Counted from the first letter of the stretch, positions 23,758-36,842 are shown. The stretch: 64,000 nucleotides of DNA from Rattus norvegicus (GCF_036323735.1 NC_086022.1:66537202-66601201), one strand, 5' to 3'. Notes: generated from the sequence alone by a model not told the origin. Made by a program: numbers and translations.

Positions 23758-26563
23758 CTTTGCATTATATAGAATAAGACATAAGCAATCCTATAGTTTT
23801 AATGTTCAAATCAAAAGTTCAAATTTCATCAAAGTATTAAATAGATAGCTGGAAATACTTGTTACTTGGAAATATTTGTTACTCATATTTCATACATGAT
23901 ATAAGCTTACTAATAATGACCCTAGAGAAACCTAGAACCTTAGAGTTATTAAACACACAGGTCCTCAGTCTTCCTTCACATTTGCTACTTGAAAATGGAC
24001 AAAGACAGGTTAAAACCTGTTGTGCATTTAACTAATTTTGCCCCAATCTCCCTTTGATGACAGACTAAGAAAGAGACAGCTCACACTGAGCCCCAGATGC
24101 CCGTTCTGGGTAAAATCCTCCTGACTGTTCAGAACTGGGTCACTACACGCACAATAGCTACACATCCATTTTGCCAATCTGTACCTTGGCAAGCAAGGCT
24201 CTACGCACCAGAGTTTCCCAGCTCACCTCCAGTTTCATTACCACCTTCAAATCAAATTTTATATTAAAAAATATTTCCTTCCTTTCAATATCAATTCCTA
24301 TCAAGGATACCTTTTAAAACACCCTTTGCCTTCTAAGATGTCTTTTTTACCAATATCATTTTTCATGCACTATGGAAAAGTCATCCCATCTAACCCATGA
24401 GGAGAAGCCTGTGTGTTCCTTGTGCTTTTCCTTCCTGCCAGAAACGATTTTACCTGTGTTAGCTCTTATGTGCTATCACAGTTCTGGAAACTTCTTCCAC
24501 ATCTGTGACCAACCCTGCTGAACACCTGCAGTGTTGACTGTCTGCACAACTCATCTATATATTCATTTATTGGTACTTCCTTTGTATTTAGCAATGGGGT
24601 CCTATCCTCCAGTGGAACATTCCGCTACTGTAACAAACACTGGTACCATCGGACTGTGAGCTGGTAATATAAAAGAAAATAAGATGCAGTCTCTTATCCT
24701 TATGGGGTCTAGAGGGGGAGGCAGGCCTGAAAATGAAGGGTAAGACATCATCGGAAGTGTCTTGATATGTACCTGGGATCACTGTCACCCCGCTTTTAGG
24801 TGTGATATGACATGTTTTACAGTGTCATTCCAGGTAGTTTGGGGTAACATCCGCTGGATTAAATCCTATCACACAGACACTTAGCCTGTTTGAACCAGTT
24901 CTCCTGTCTGTGCAATAGTACAGTGAGCATTGAAAGCTGCATAGAGAGATTCACGGTGGAAGGAAGGAGTGAGACAGTGAGGTCTTGTCTAGGACAAGTT
25001 GCCTGAGCTCGGAACCCTGAGCGGTAGGTGCAGTCTCAGCACCATCTCCGGAAAGGATGGACTTTAGCAATCCCGCTGCACATGGCAGCCTCTTGATGGG
25101 AATCTGTCTACTGTCTGTGGTGTGACTCATGGAAATCGCAGATCTTCGAGTCACATGATCTGCAGGTCTCTGTATAGTTGGTGAAAGCAGTCGATCCTAA
25201 GTCAGATTTAAATGCGGCCTCCTCTAGAGTCATGCATGTATTCCCTGCCCTCATGCCTGAGGTTCAACTCCTCTGAATCATAATTTCATTTCGATGAGGC
25301 AGTAATACAGTAGCAGCAAGTCAGACGTGCTTAATATTTGTGTCCAAAGGGTGACAATCTCATTCACATGGCTGGGAAAATAAGAACTGAGTTTGTCACT
25401 GACGGCTATACTCTTTGTTAACGTGCCTAAACTCTAACATATTGGGATATTTTCTATGTCCTCCCTCAAGCACTGTTCTAACACAGTACTGACAAAGGCA
25501 TGAGGCAATACTCCAAGTGACAGTTACATGACCAATGCCCTGACATCCCCAAATCCTCTCTCAAACACTGCGCTTTCTCATGCATATGTAGGAAGAGCTT
25601 ATCCAAGAATGCTTTGGCCACATTGGCAAGAATCAGCACTCTATTTCCAACCAAGTGCAGACTACTTTCGATCCTATCAAATGTAGAGACTCAGATTGTC
25701 ATATTCACCCCCTTAACCCGCGAAGTCAAAACAAAATACCAAGACCGCCTTCACTCCCTGCCTGACTTTCAACTGGAAATTTTAAAACCATCTGCACAGC
25801 AACAATTCTAATGAACTGTTCCAAAACAAATGTGATTTTAATTGAGCCTTCTAAAAGAAATACAATGTAAGTAGCTATGCTAGGAACTGTCCATTTGATG
25901 GGATGTTTCCCACCTAAGCCAAAATTCCTTTCTCTGCAGTTACATTTTTAAAACTCTGTCTTCGTGCCATTGATATTTGTCACCCATCATGTATCGGTGG
26001 GCTAGCATAATTCCTATTTAGAGTAACATATTTTCATGATATTACCCAATCCATTTTTTCACAATGCCTCTCACGAGACTTTGAGTCACCCTCAAGGTAT
26101 TTTGCCGCAAATTATACAACTCTCGTCTTGAAGCCTTCAGTTGCAAGTGGGTGGAGCTCGTGACATCCCCGATCCTAGCTTAGGACTGACTGGGAGCTGA
26201 GAAAAGTGGATCTTCTTTGGAGGTACGCCCTGGAAAAGTTGTCCATGTGTCCATGGATGGCCCCACACTCTTGTGCACGTGTATCACACTCATCAGACTC
26301 AGTTGGTAAGAGGAAGATGGCATGAAAGCAAGGGAATTGAGAGATGTGTGGTAGGTAATCCAGGGGGAGAGGGCAAGAAGAGATATGTAGCCCATACGAT
26401 TAAGATAATACACATAGATACATAAACAGACAGACAGACAGGTGAACCTGGGTGTCAAAGAATAAATAAAAATATTTTAAAAATTAAAATAAGCACCAAG
26501 CCTTAGCAGTAAATTTCCAATGTTAATGTTTATAATTTGGCACCCTTTAGTCAACTGGTGTCC

Positions 26564-26585
26564 TTACAAAAGAATTCTTTTGTAA
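26564..26585. repeat. 22-bp perfect palindrome
   Basis: TTACAAAAGAA is followed immediately by TTCTTTTGTAA, its exact reverse complement, centred on GAATTC. Confidence 0.97.
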
Positions 26586-27694
26586 ACCACATTCCTTTGT
26601 ACTGTGGTATCTCTCTGTACACTCCTCATTCTGATTCATAAAAAGCCCTTCCTAGTACAGAGGTGTATAACGTTCTAACAACTTTCAAAATTATTAGGGC
26701 CCCAAATCAAGTTCCCTTGAATGAGCTTACTCAGGCCCACTTACCTAGTTAGGACTCTTTTCACTCCTGGATGCCTATTTTTGGAAATTCATGTATTTGT
26801 GATTCTGAATCCCTTTACGTATGGTTAAGAAACTTGAGAATCTTACTATTAAGGAGTCCAGATGCATAAGACCTTAAGGACAAGAAAGACGTGTGCTACT
26901 GTACACTGGCCGAGTGCACTCTCTGCAAACACAGGAAGAAGAGGCAGGGGCCTCACAGAGGTCTCCTGGAATAACGCTTCCCCATGATCAGCAGAACTGT
27001 GCTAGTTTGTGGGTGTTTCTGATTTGGAGCATTTAAGGTCCTTTGAAGATCCATCATGACTTTTTTGGCTTTTCAGAGAAGAGACACCAACTACAGTTCT
27101 TTCTTCATTTGGGATTGTTGTTCTTCCTTGATGCAGAATTCAGTTCCATAGACACTTTCTCCTAAAAGCCTTAGTGAGGCCTGAAGGACCAGAGCTGCTG
27201 GATCCAGTTGGGGCTTCAGTTGTATTTTGAATTCTATTGACCCAAACCCCAGAGTTCCACTGTGGATATCTAGAGTCCTAGAGTTAGATTTTTCTTCACC
27301 TGATTACCACAACCTGAACTTAGGGCTTCTAGTTTACAGTACTCTGTGTTTGAGGTTTGGGGGGTTGAAACCACTTGACCCCTGCTGAGCGTCAGGAAAT
27401 GGAGGAAATAGTTGCTCACTGATAGCTTTGACTTTCATCTCAAGAGCTTCATATCTTTCATAACTATGTCTCAGCTACATCTAAACAGATGCACAGGAGC
27501 TAGGCACCAAGACAGCTGTAGATCAAAGACAAAGGCAGAGACATCTAGAATCCGCTAACTGGCAGAGAATAGGAGATGGACAGATTAAGAAAGAGAGAGC
27601 AAGCAAGAGAAACTGTGGTCAACCTAAATCCTAAATTTTCTGAATGGTAAGAAAATTCAGAGGAAATGTTTTACTGCTCCATTCTTTTCTCATA

Positions 27695-27900
27695 TAAATA
27701 TGCATTTATTTTTATGTGCATGATATTATTTTAGTGTTTTAAACGTTTTCATAGTTTGAAATTTTCATATGTGGTACAATGTACCACGTCCACCTCCGAT
27801 ACCCCTGCCCCCAGGCCCTCCAAACGCACTTCCCCACCCATTTTATGTGTAATCCACTAAGTCTGATTGGTCATTAGTGTTGCACATAGATGTAGGACTT
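27695..27900 (-). mobile_element. Old LINE-1 3' remnant
   Basis: An A/T-rich start, then CCCCAGGCCCTCCAAACGC and GTCATTAGTGTTGCACATAG, resembles the antisense 3' end of an old murid LINE-1. Diverged. Confidence 0.45.
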
Positions 27901-28652
27901 CCCACTGTTTCTTGTCCAGCCTACCCAAGCTGACAACCCCAAAGAAAGTGTCTCCCTTCCACAGCAGCCACCAGCTGCCAGTTCATCTTACTCGCTTTCA
28001 AAACGTGGTCCCCCAGAGTCTTAGTCCCATATCTTTTCACGCCTTACTCTTACTTGCCTCATCCAGTAAACATTCCAGAACCTTCCTAGTTACCTCACCA
28101 CTATCCTGCTCCTTTCTCTCAAACTAAAAGACCCGCAGCCCTCTCTGTGTCGACATGCCTGTTTCTTTTCATCTCTCCTAACCCATTTCAAAGGCTCTGG
28201 ATATACACTATTAAATTTTAATCACTAGTGGCTCGTGAAGCTAAATGCATCCTAATTAGTAAAGAGATCTCTTCTTAATCTAAGAATCTTATTTCTTTCA
28301 AATTTTCCATCCAAAGCCAGGGAGGTACCCGGCAGAGGACTTACCTACCATGTCCAAAGTGTTAGTTTTGGTTCTCAGAACACGACGTAATAGTCAAAAC
28401 TGAAACATTAATATCCCATGACGTGGAATGACCCTCTGTCCCTGTGCTTGTGCTCTTAGATGGCTAGGTCTCTTTATAGCAAGCTCCTATCTGGTCCAGC
28501 TCCTAGAGTCATCGTGAAGGTTAACACAGAACAAAAGGGAAGCACAATGCAGACATACAAGTAATGTGCAAGCAAAACAAAACAAAACAAACCATGGTGA
28601 ACACCACTAGAAGCTTTCCTCCCGGGGACATGGAAACAGGACACATCCTTAC

Positions 28653-28731
28653 CTCGGGATTCATGGAACTCCAATGTGACATGAGCGTCAAATCCAAGGC
28701 TGAAGTAATTATTGAAGACATTCAGAGGAAG
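28653..28731 (-). CDS. Dgki: Dgki window exon 8: start of DAGK accessory domain
   Basis: This 79-nt exon enters in phase 0 and leaves after the first base of a Glu codon. It encodes LPLNVFNNYFSLGFDAHVTL then EFHESR. NNYFSLGFDAHV and FHESRE are the opening signature of the DAGK accessory domain. The donor is GAG/GTAAGG. The acceptor, CACGTGTGTCCATCTTGCAG, has a purine-interrupted and therefore weak pyrimidine tract. The exon falls in phase with its neighbours on both sides. Confidence 0.95.
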
Positions 28732-29307
28732 CTGCAAGATGGACACACGTGTCGCTGATACTGTACACCACCAACCCAGACCTAACGGCTGATCCTGTCC
28801 ACCTCCAACCCAGACCTAACGACCTATGTCTAAGGCAGCCTGTGGGACACGGAGGGTGTTTATAGACAAGAAACAGGGGCTCTTGAACTAACTCATTAGT
28901 GAATGCTCAAGTCAAAAGAGCTCACAAATCATTACTCATACAGCAAATAAGGAACACAGATACAAGTTACTAAGTCAGAGCCATTCTTGGGCATGGTGCA
29001 GTTACTTTGTTAAGCTGAGGGGTGTGTTCATCTGTAACAGATATAAAGAGATTGATTCCACGTGAATTTAGAATATTAATTCCATTTCTAGATCCAATCT
29101 AATTTCCTTAATCAATGTGTGTTTTTGTCCAGGAGCTTTATATCCAACACCTAAACAATGTCGCCTAAAATAAACGAATCGCATGTACTCAATTTTAAAC
29201 ATTTCTTTTTTGGTTTTGTTTTCACAAACTTCATATAAAAAAAGGAAGCGGTGAGAGTCATTTGATTCAGCCACTCCTGATACCAACAGGAAACAGCATT
29301 ACATTAC

Positions 29308-29346
29308 ATATTTCATACATATGAAATATATATGTGTGTGTGTGTG
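29308..29346. repeat. AT hairpin followed by short (GT)n
   Basis: ATATTTCAT and ATGAAATAT form a 9-bp stem with a 4-nt loop (29308-29329). A GT run follows. Confidence 0.85.
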
Positions 29347-30484
29347 TAAAAATATATAAAATATAGAATTAAGACTCCCACTTAATTGGTTAAACCTGTA
29401 TCTTTAATATGAAATCCGTGACAACTATACAGAGCCCACGTAAGCTGTAATGTTCTCCTATGCTCTGAGTCCCTGACTTTTACTGTGAACCAGCAAGAAG
29501 AATTGCTGAGAAGCTGGAAAGCACAGATTGAAGTTGCAAACATGGTGTCATCTAAAAGCTTCAGTTCAATATGAGAACAACCAAAAAATGATTACCCCAC
29601 ATTTCATGATTCAGAATGCAAGGTAAATGCCAAATTAAAAAGAGGTAATGTTCCAAGATCCTTGTCAAGTTTATGTCCCAAACTGAATTGTACCCTTTTT
29701 TATTAGAAATGCATGTTGAAACCTTCAACATTTCAAAAGTAATTTGTTAGAGTGTGTTATATACTTCTTATTGATCAGAAACGTCTCCCGCTAAGTTGAA
29801 GGGAGAACATTGTCCCATTAAAACAGATGACAGGGATAGACTGCCTTAGTTTCTGTCTCTTGTGAAAAGAAAGGAGGACCCCCACACTGAAACCCCTCAG
29901 ACTAAGCCTTGGTGGTTCAGAGGCTGCGTCAGTCCTTAGAAGCAATTTCAACAAGCTACAGGGCAGAGAGAAACTCAGGATACACACCAATGCCAAAACC
30001 ATGTCTAACTCTCTTGGCTTTGTATTTGAGACTGTCCAGTCCCTGCACTTAAACAAAACCCCAGCCCCTGTAAGGCCAGCATGGTGTCCGTGCCAAAAGC
30101 ACAGAAACATCCTACCATTTATATTATTTTGGCTACAATTCTAACCCATGTCTTAGCAGCCACTGATAGCTGAAGAAAACATCTGGTCACAATTCCCTAA
30201 GCAATATTCCAATTTAGACTGTTTTTAAGGTATTCACATTTTCCAGGAAAATGTGCCCCAATTTTCTACATATCCCCAAACTCCATTCCCAGAGCCCTCT
30301 AATTATCTGGATTGACGTTCTCTGGCTGCATCAAGAAGCCTTTCCATTTCTCAAGCTTTGGGGGAAAAGAGTGAAATTGTAGGCCTCGCCAGTCCACATT
30401 TAGCAGAATGGCCTGAAATTTTCCATGGCAGCAGAACGTCCCCCTCCTTCTAATTTGGTGGTGTTCTATTCAATCTCAATACGT

Positions 30485-30556
30485 CAAAAAAAAAAAAAAA
30501 AAGAAAAGAAAAAGAAAAAGAAAGAAAGAAAGAAAGAAAAGAAAAAAGAAAAACAG
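30485..30556. repeat. A-rich (GAAA)n tract
   Basis: A 17-A run passes into imperfect GAAA and GAAAA units. Confidence 0.95.
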
Positions 30557-31565
30557 TTAAAAGTTTCCCATATGTCTAAAAATGTTCAATTGTGAACTCA
30601 AATTCATTCCTGATGTCTAATAGCAGATTTATTGAGTTCAGGATTGGGGTTTAGGTGAAAACAAAAGCCACCGGATACAGAGAGAGATATCTACGCCATC
30701 TAAGACACCCGAGTGTCTAAGGTAATTGCTCCAGACTGCGGTGCAAACTTAGCAAGGGTGGTCTCTGAAGTGCAGCAGCGGGGTCCTTACCCCTACACCA
30801 ACCTCCCTGAGTCCCTGAGAGACTCGTAATGCTCATCCTAACAGGCAGACCAAGGGATTAAGCCTACAGAAGCATGGGTACAGTGTCATGGAAGTCAGGC
30901 AAGAAGTGACACGGAGGGAATGGCTACTCAGCTCGGTGGCATAACCAAGTGAATCAGAGACCAGGGTCACAACTCAGACTCAGATCCTGAACTGAAGCTA
31001 CATGGTAGTTTATTTACAAGGATGGCCTTAATTTGGGTTGGGCGTATTTTACCCTAAACACTCAGTCAGCAAAAGAAAACACCAAGACAGACTACTTATT
31101 TAGGCCATTCCATCCCCAAGTCTATGAGGCACCTGGCTTAGATGATACCAGCTACACAGAAGAGGCATTTGATGGCAGGCCAACAATTGCTAAGGTTTCC
31201 CTCCTACTGAAAGGCCATGTGCCTAATGCTAAGGAATGCATACAAACTCCATCTGCTCGTACGCTGTCTACGTCCAGCTCGAGAGATTAACAGATGTTTA
31301 CATGCTTTCCCCGTGTGGAGCTGAAGACAGAGAACAGGCCCCATAGCTCTGAAACAAGGATAATATCTGCGTCCTGAAGGGTCTGTGGGGAGGGCTCAGG
31401 CAAGGAGCTGGTAACAGTGCACTCAGCCTTAGGAGCCAGAGTCCCAGAGCCATCCTGTTATCTTCTAGAAACCAGGGCCCATGAGTCGTACCCTGGAATG
31501 TGTGTCCTATCGCTCAAGCAGATGCACAGTGCTCCATCAGCGAATTCTCCCCCCACACTCCTCAA

Positions 31566-31676
31566 GTTTATTTCTATTTGTGTTTCTGTGTGCGTGTGTG
31601 TGTGTGTGTTTCTGTGTGTGTGTGTTTCTGTGTGTGTGTGAGTGTGTGTTTCTGTGTGTTTCTGTGTGTGTGTGTG

Positions 31677-31725
<49 letters not shown>

Positions 31726-31856
31726 GGTGCCAGATCCCCTGAAGCTTGAATATCAGACAACTGTGAAGCAGTCAACACAGAGTTCCAGGAACTGAACTCC
31801 TGTTCTCTGCAGGAGCAGTGAGAACTCTTAACAGCAGAGCCACCTCTCCAGTCCCC
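31566..31856 (-). mobile_element. B3-family SINE (antisense) with 130-bp TG tract, beside window exon 7
   Basis: The TG tract (31589-31722, interrupted by TTTC) is followed by an antisense B3 body: GGGTGCCAGATCCCCTGAAG...GAACTCTTAACAGCAGAGCCACCTCTCCAGTCCCC. The SINE ends 19 bp before the low edge of window exon 7, so it lies just inside the intron past the donor. Confidence 0.9.
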
Positions 31857-31875
31857 AAAGAAAGAGCTGTCTAAC

Positions 31876-32013
31876 CTTACACACGCCATCTTCAAGTTCT
31901 TCAGGTGGCAAGTCTGGGTTTCTCTCCACATGGAGGTTCCAGCGATCCAACTGTACAATGGTCCCGTCTTCCACCTGGCACAGGATCTTAGAAACAGGCT
32001 CATCGGTGTAACC
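31876..32013 (-). CDS. Dgki: Dgki window exon 7: end of catalytic domain and linker to accessory domain
   Basis: This 138-nt exon of 46 codons is phase 0 at both ends. It starts GYTDEPVSKILCQVEDG, contains QLDRWNLHVE, and ends with an acidic linker, PPEELEDGVCK. DEPVSKIL and LDRW are conserved across mammalian DGKs. The acceptor is CTGTGTCCTTAG and the donor AAG/GTTAGA, a departure from the GTRAGT consensus at +3. A B3-type SINE begins only about 19 bp downstream of this donor, and a long CA tract (in the transcribed sense) lies beyond it. Confidence 0.96.
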
Positions 32014-33552
32014 CTAAGGACACAGAATCGGAGCACAGACCCTTGCTGTCTGGATCAGAGAGCCCTGCGCTGGGTGCCCTAACAAGGCAGGCAGCGCGTG
32101 ATCGGTCAGAGTCCCACCGCTTTTAAAGCATCGAAGCTGGAGGAGTGAATGATGTGTTCCCCTCTAAGTGCTTTAAAGATGGTGCTTCAAAGAAGGCACA
32201 TGAAGGCACTAGTTTTGCCTGACCTGAACTGAGACACTACTTGCAGGCAGCGAGAACCACTGAGGGTCATGCTGGAGAGCTGTGTTTACTGGAGTGAACA
32301 GCAAGATTCCCAAACTTCTTGCTGGAGGAATTTGGGGGCAGGCACATGTTTGTGGGCAGGGGGAAAGGGAGAAAGCACGAAGGAAGAGTGAGTGTTCTAT
32401 CCCATTCACCGATAGCTGATCTTGTGTTAGGACACTGCCCATCTGTGGCCTGTAGCAAGTTAGCCTGAGGAGAACCCTCTCATGGAGGGCAGTTAGTGAC
32501 AGCATGGTGGATTGGGGTAGTGCATTTATTTCTATGCCAGCCACTTAAAAAAAAAAAGGAAAAGGTAAGGCCTTCAAGAATAAAGAAACACCTTGATATA
32601 GGTTAACTCAGCCAAGGGCCAAATGGGTGTCTGCTATGGCTCTGTCAGATAAGTGAACATGAAGAACACTGTCACCTAACAAGAGGGGTTTAGGAAGTGA
32701 GCGGTGGACATTTATTAGTTTTTTTAAGATTTTTTAAAATTTATTCTCCCACAATTTCATATACCTATATAATATATTGTGATCATACTCATCCCTATTA
32801 TCCTGTTACCTGTTTTCATGCCCTCTGACCCCTCCCTCCTCCCAACTAGCCCTTTCCAGCTCCCACATGTTCTTTTTAATGGTCTACTAAGCTTAATTGG
32901 AATTTCCTGGTTGAGCGTGAACGTGGGGTCATTAACTGGGGTTTGACCTATTTACCAGGGACTACGCCACTGAAGAGATTTGCTGCCCCCAGCAGTTTTT
33001 AATGCCAATAGCTCCTGGGCTGGCATGTTAGTGTCTCCTGGCTTCCTTTAGTTTAATACACAATGGTAAGTACATGCATGAAATAGCCACTTATCAACAG
33101 GAGGACCCCTCACACCTTCCAGAGAATGGTACCCAACAGGAAGGACAGTCAAGTACCAGTATCATCAAAGCTACAATAAGGATCATCAGAAATCTTCATG
33201 TTCAAAAGAAGTAGTGACTGTCTCAAAGGATAGGTCTTAAATCTAAAGCAAATTTACCACTATGGCCAAGGCAGAGAGTCAGGGTGAACTCAGATTCTCA
33301 GGATTGGGTCACATGAAGGCTGACTCATTGGTGGTGCCCTGGTGGATCCCTCGACGCTCACCCTATCTGTGTATATAACCATGTGTTTTCCTCACACTCA
33401 GCCCCTCCTCCCTGGATGATTCCAAGTCTAAACTGAGGAAGTGACAAAGTCCCTGTGACAGCAGCAGCTTCCTGCTTCTAGCAGTGAGCACAGAGTGACC
33501 TGCAGGTCTGGTCTGCTCCTCCATGTTATGGGCAGCCGCCTCCAGTTCTTAC
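32014..33552 (-). other. Dgki: 1.5-kb intron between window exons 6 and 7
   Basis: It is dominated by an old Lx-type LINE-1 3' end (32703-33040, minus strand). No exon-like sequence was seen in the remainder. Confidence 0.84.
32703..33040 (-). mobile_element. Lx-type LINE-1 3' end
   Basis: AATTTATTCTCCCACAATTTC, CCCTCCTCCCAACTAGCC and CTCCTGGGCTGGCATG are antisense blocks of an old murid LINE-1 3' UTR. Confidence 0.75.
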
Positions 33553-33666
33553 CCCTCCCCAGTTGAGCGTCCGAGCCAGGTCGTTCCCAGTCCCCAGCGG
33601 AAGCACCCCCACAGGAGGCTGTGGGCTCAGCTGCAGCTCGTCCAGGATGGAGAGGATCCAGCCCAC
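33553..33666 (-). CDS. Dgki: Dgki window exon 6: catalytic domain, GTGND motif
   Basis: This 114-nt exon of 38 codons, phase 0 at both ends, begins VGWILSILDELQL and ends GTGNDLARTLNWGG. The stretch VGVLPLGTGNDLAR (exon residues 19 to 32) is the second hallmark of the DAGK catalytic domain. The acceptor is CCAATGTGTCTGTAG and the donor GGG/GTAAGA. It is GC-rich compared with the surrounding intron. In the family the next residues are GYTDEPVSKIL, which are found at the start of window exon 7. Confidence 0.96.
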
Positions 33667-36600
33667 CTACAGACACATTGGGGACCAGAAGACAGAAGAG
33701 AAAGACAGTAAGTCACCAGGAAGGAGCTTGAGGAGGCCGGAAAGGCAGAGTGCTTAAAACACATGTTTAATACAGCGGTCGGACGACAGAAAACCTGCTT
33801 ACTTCAAGTGCTTTCAAAATGGTCAGCCCCTAAGTAAAAGATCGCTGTAGGCCTGCTTTATTATATAAGCAAATTGGGACCTATACGTCTGCATGTTTTT
33901 TTTGTTTTTTTGGTTTTTTGTTTTTTTTTTTAGAAATACACTTTAAAATTTAGGAGAATTTAAGGTCATTTAGATGGGGTAACATAACAGAGGATCAGAG
34001 GGAAAATAAAACTCAGAATCAGTTAAATTCCAATGCAGCTTGTACAGGCTGCAGAACCTTGATTAAACCGCATAACTTTACGAAGACTAATTTTCAAAAT
34101 GAGATAATGAGACCCACTTCACATGGCCGTACACAGCTTAAACCGCAATGCATATAAAGACTGTAATCTGGTCTGTGGCCAATGCAGGCCCTCATCAGAT
34201 GACAGCCCTCCATGGCATCGTTCTGGAAATTCATAGTGCTTCCCTAATTGTTCCTAAAACCTCTTTAATGATTCACTATGGAGACATGATTATGCACGGA
34301 CTTAATGTCTAACATAAATCTAAACAGGAGGTGCCCACTTGCACGCTAGGATCGTGTACCCCACTTAATCTTTGTCCTAGGAGGAAAAAAATGCTTTGAA
34401 TATGGCCGTATTACAATTTAAACAAACAGTTCCAAACCTAAGAGCAGCCAAGAGAAATGTACAAGTCTTTAGGATGTCACACAGACCCACGTTCCACAGG
34501 GCTCCCTAATACTTTCCAATTATGGCTTACAAGGTGGAACTACACGTGTTACAGGTGAGGGTTTCCGTTCCTGTCGCCTATCAACCCTCGTTATCTCCAA
34601 TTTAGAGAACAAATCCTGCTGCAGGCCACAGAATTCTGCAAGAGTTCAGCAGAACAGTGACATGTTTTATTCTAGATCTGTATGAGTGTTTTGATTTGTT
34701 TGAGTTTTCTGTAGCAACGTGCTAGCGGTGCGCCAAATGAGCACTACCGACTACACGCACAACGGAGCAGAGCTACCGAAATAATGGGATTAATGTGCTG
34801 GGCTATGCCGGATAAGACAAAATGACTGCCCTCCGAGTTCACGCTAACAGGAGACGGTACGTTGACTACAATCTCCATGCTATCCCCAAGCGACGTCACA
34901 TTTTTAAGCTTCGAAAATGTCGGGATGAAGCTGTTACTATATGTCTACATAAGAAGATCGTTTAATTTGAGCCTCCACTTTGTGTGTGAGAGAGTTGAGT
35001 GACTGAGTGGCATTGGTGTCGTGTTGTTTATACATGAGACGTGCCGTGCGTAATGAAGGAAGACCAGTTAGTGAGGCCAGCCTTTTCAGGGCTGCAGAAG
35101 GAAATGCTTCCGTGAAGAGGTGAGCAAAGCAAGGCCTGCCAGCACGGGTCCACAGTTCCAAAGGCAGGAGGCCGAGGGAGAGGATGGTGAGTGAGGCAAT
35201 CTGTGAGGCCCTATCTGAGGACAAAATAAAATAAAGACGTCAACAGGATGCAGCACAGTGGGCTGGCACACCGCAAGACCTAGCTAGGTTCAACTCTTAG
35301 CATCACAAAACTACTAATTAAATTGATAAAACCAGACCTGGTACTGGAAATGGCCTGACTATCTTAGAGGCAGCAATGTGTGATTTTTTGACATCTCTGG
35401 ATCTAGAGAAAGCTCGAAAGTTCACTAACTGTGGTACACTACAAACACGGATCCTTGTAAGTGTTAAAAGCCATGCCCGGACCATCCTTAGATTGCGACT
35501 GGGTTTCTCCATTCTTGCTCACACAGTACCAGTCAAGTGGTCCTGGTGCTAAATCAGTTCTCGTGGCTGTGCTGGACACCATTTCGCTGCTACTGAGAAC
35601 ACAGCTAAGCACGGTGAAAGCTGAATGCACTGGGTAACCTGCAGGATGCATGCGGAAGGTCACAAAGAGGCCAGAAGCATTCGGAATTCCAAACGCAGAA
35701 GCAAATAGCGCTGAGAGAAACCAGAACGGCAGACAGGTAGTAGAACTCAGAATGTAATTCAACAACCCATCCAGAGATGATTAAAAGACGCTTCTCCCTT
35801 CCCCCACCAAACTTCTCAGAGAGATGGTCGCTCAGCTCATCCTCTCTCTTTTGTTCTAGATTTAAGTGAGAGATCATTCTTATTTTAGTTTGCCTTATCT
35901 CTCTTTCCTTGGGAAGATAGGTATATTAATTCACCCTCACAACATCCAATCTTACGGTAAGCGCAGCAATAACAGAGGAAAGAGAAGAGAAAGACATCTT
36001 CTTGCCCATCAACTAAACAAGGGCCTTAAAGTTGAGGCAAAGGCTTGGAGCAGTGAAAGAATCCAGTTGGCTGGCTGTCTAATAATGAGGGATGAAGGTG
36101 CTCCCCCTGCTGGTAGGAGGCTGTACTGACACCAGTGCTCTCCAGGCAAGGGGAAAGATGGTTGGGACAGAGTACAGATACCAATGCCTGAGGCCATGAT
36201 CCTGGGACTGTAACTTAATATGTCCGGAAGAAACTGAGAAAGGCTCTGTCCAGTAAAGTTAGGCCAATCTCGCACTAACCCAGGGATGTCTTTCTAGCAT
36301 GGAAGCTTGACCACCTACAGCAGACACCATTCTAGTCTGATAAGTCTTAAAATACTTGTCAGGAAATGAAACAGAGATAGAAAGAGAAAAATCAAACAAC
36401 CGCCTCTGAACATGAGAACACGGAAAAACTCTAAATCACTTGAAGACTCACACCGAAAGGGATGGGAAAGCAAGAGGATTAGCCACAAAGAAAGGAGTCC
36501 CTTGACTTGCTGTGATGAGAAGGCAGCTGCCAATCACACCTTCTTAGGCTTAGCTGCTGTCTTGCTTTCTTAATAAAGAGGTTCCCAAGGGCCGCGCTTC

Positions 36601-36775
36601 ATCTGCACTCAGTACCACCCAGAGCCTTGGGGACTTGGGAGGATATCGTACCCTTGTCTCCAAGGACAAAGCATATTTCTTCAGACTTCCATAGGAAGAT
36701 GTCTTTACATGCACACTGGATGCAAATCCGTGAACTATGCGTGTGGATATACCTGTATGTGCCTGTGCATGCATA

Positions 36776-36798
36776 TGTGTGTGTGTGTGCGTGCGTGC

Positions 36799-36834
<36 letters not shown>

Positions 36835-36842
36835 ATGCATGC
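36776..36842. repeat. (TG)n/(CG) microsatellite
   Basis: TG repeats with internal GTGCGTGC units, ending GTGCATGCATGCAT. A strongly alternating purine-pyrimidine stretch. Confidence 0.95.

Larger units (their letters stand above)
19664..28652 (-). other. Dgki: 9.0-kb intron between window exons 8 and 9
   Basis: It contains two B3-like SINEs (21004-21173, 23555-23757), a (GTAT)n run, a 22-bp perfect palindrome (26564-26585) and an old LINE-1 piece near 27695-27900. The stretches 19700-21000, 21200-23500 and 23800-26500 contain no feature I recognise beyond short purine-rich runs near 20215-20300. Confidence 0.83.
28732..31875 (-). other. Dgki: 3.1-kb intron between window exons 7 and 8
   Basis: It contains a small AT hairpin with a (GT)n run (29308-29346), an A-rich GAAA tract (30485-30556) and a B3 SINE with a long TG tract next to the exon 7 donor (31566-31856). 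Sequence between 29400 and 30480 and between 30600 and 31550 is unremarkable. Confidence 0.84.

Noticed and set aside
31458..32036. 192-codon minus-strand frame overlapping exon 7
   Set aside because: It is a different frame from the kinase and most of it is the CA repeat; the exon 7 frame fits the family exactly.
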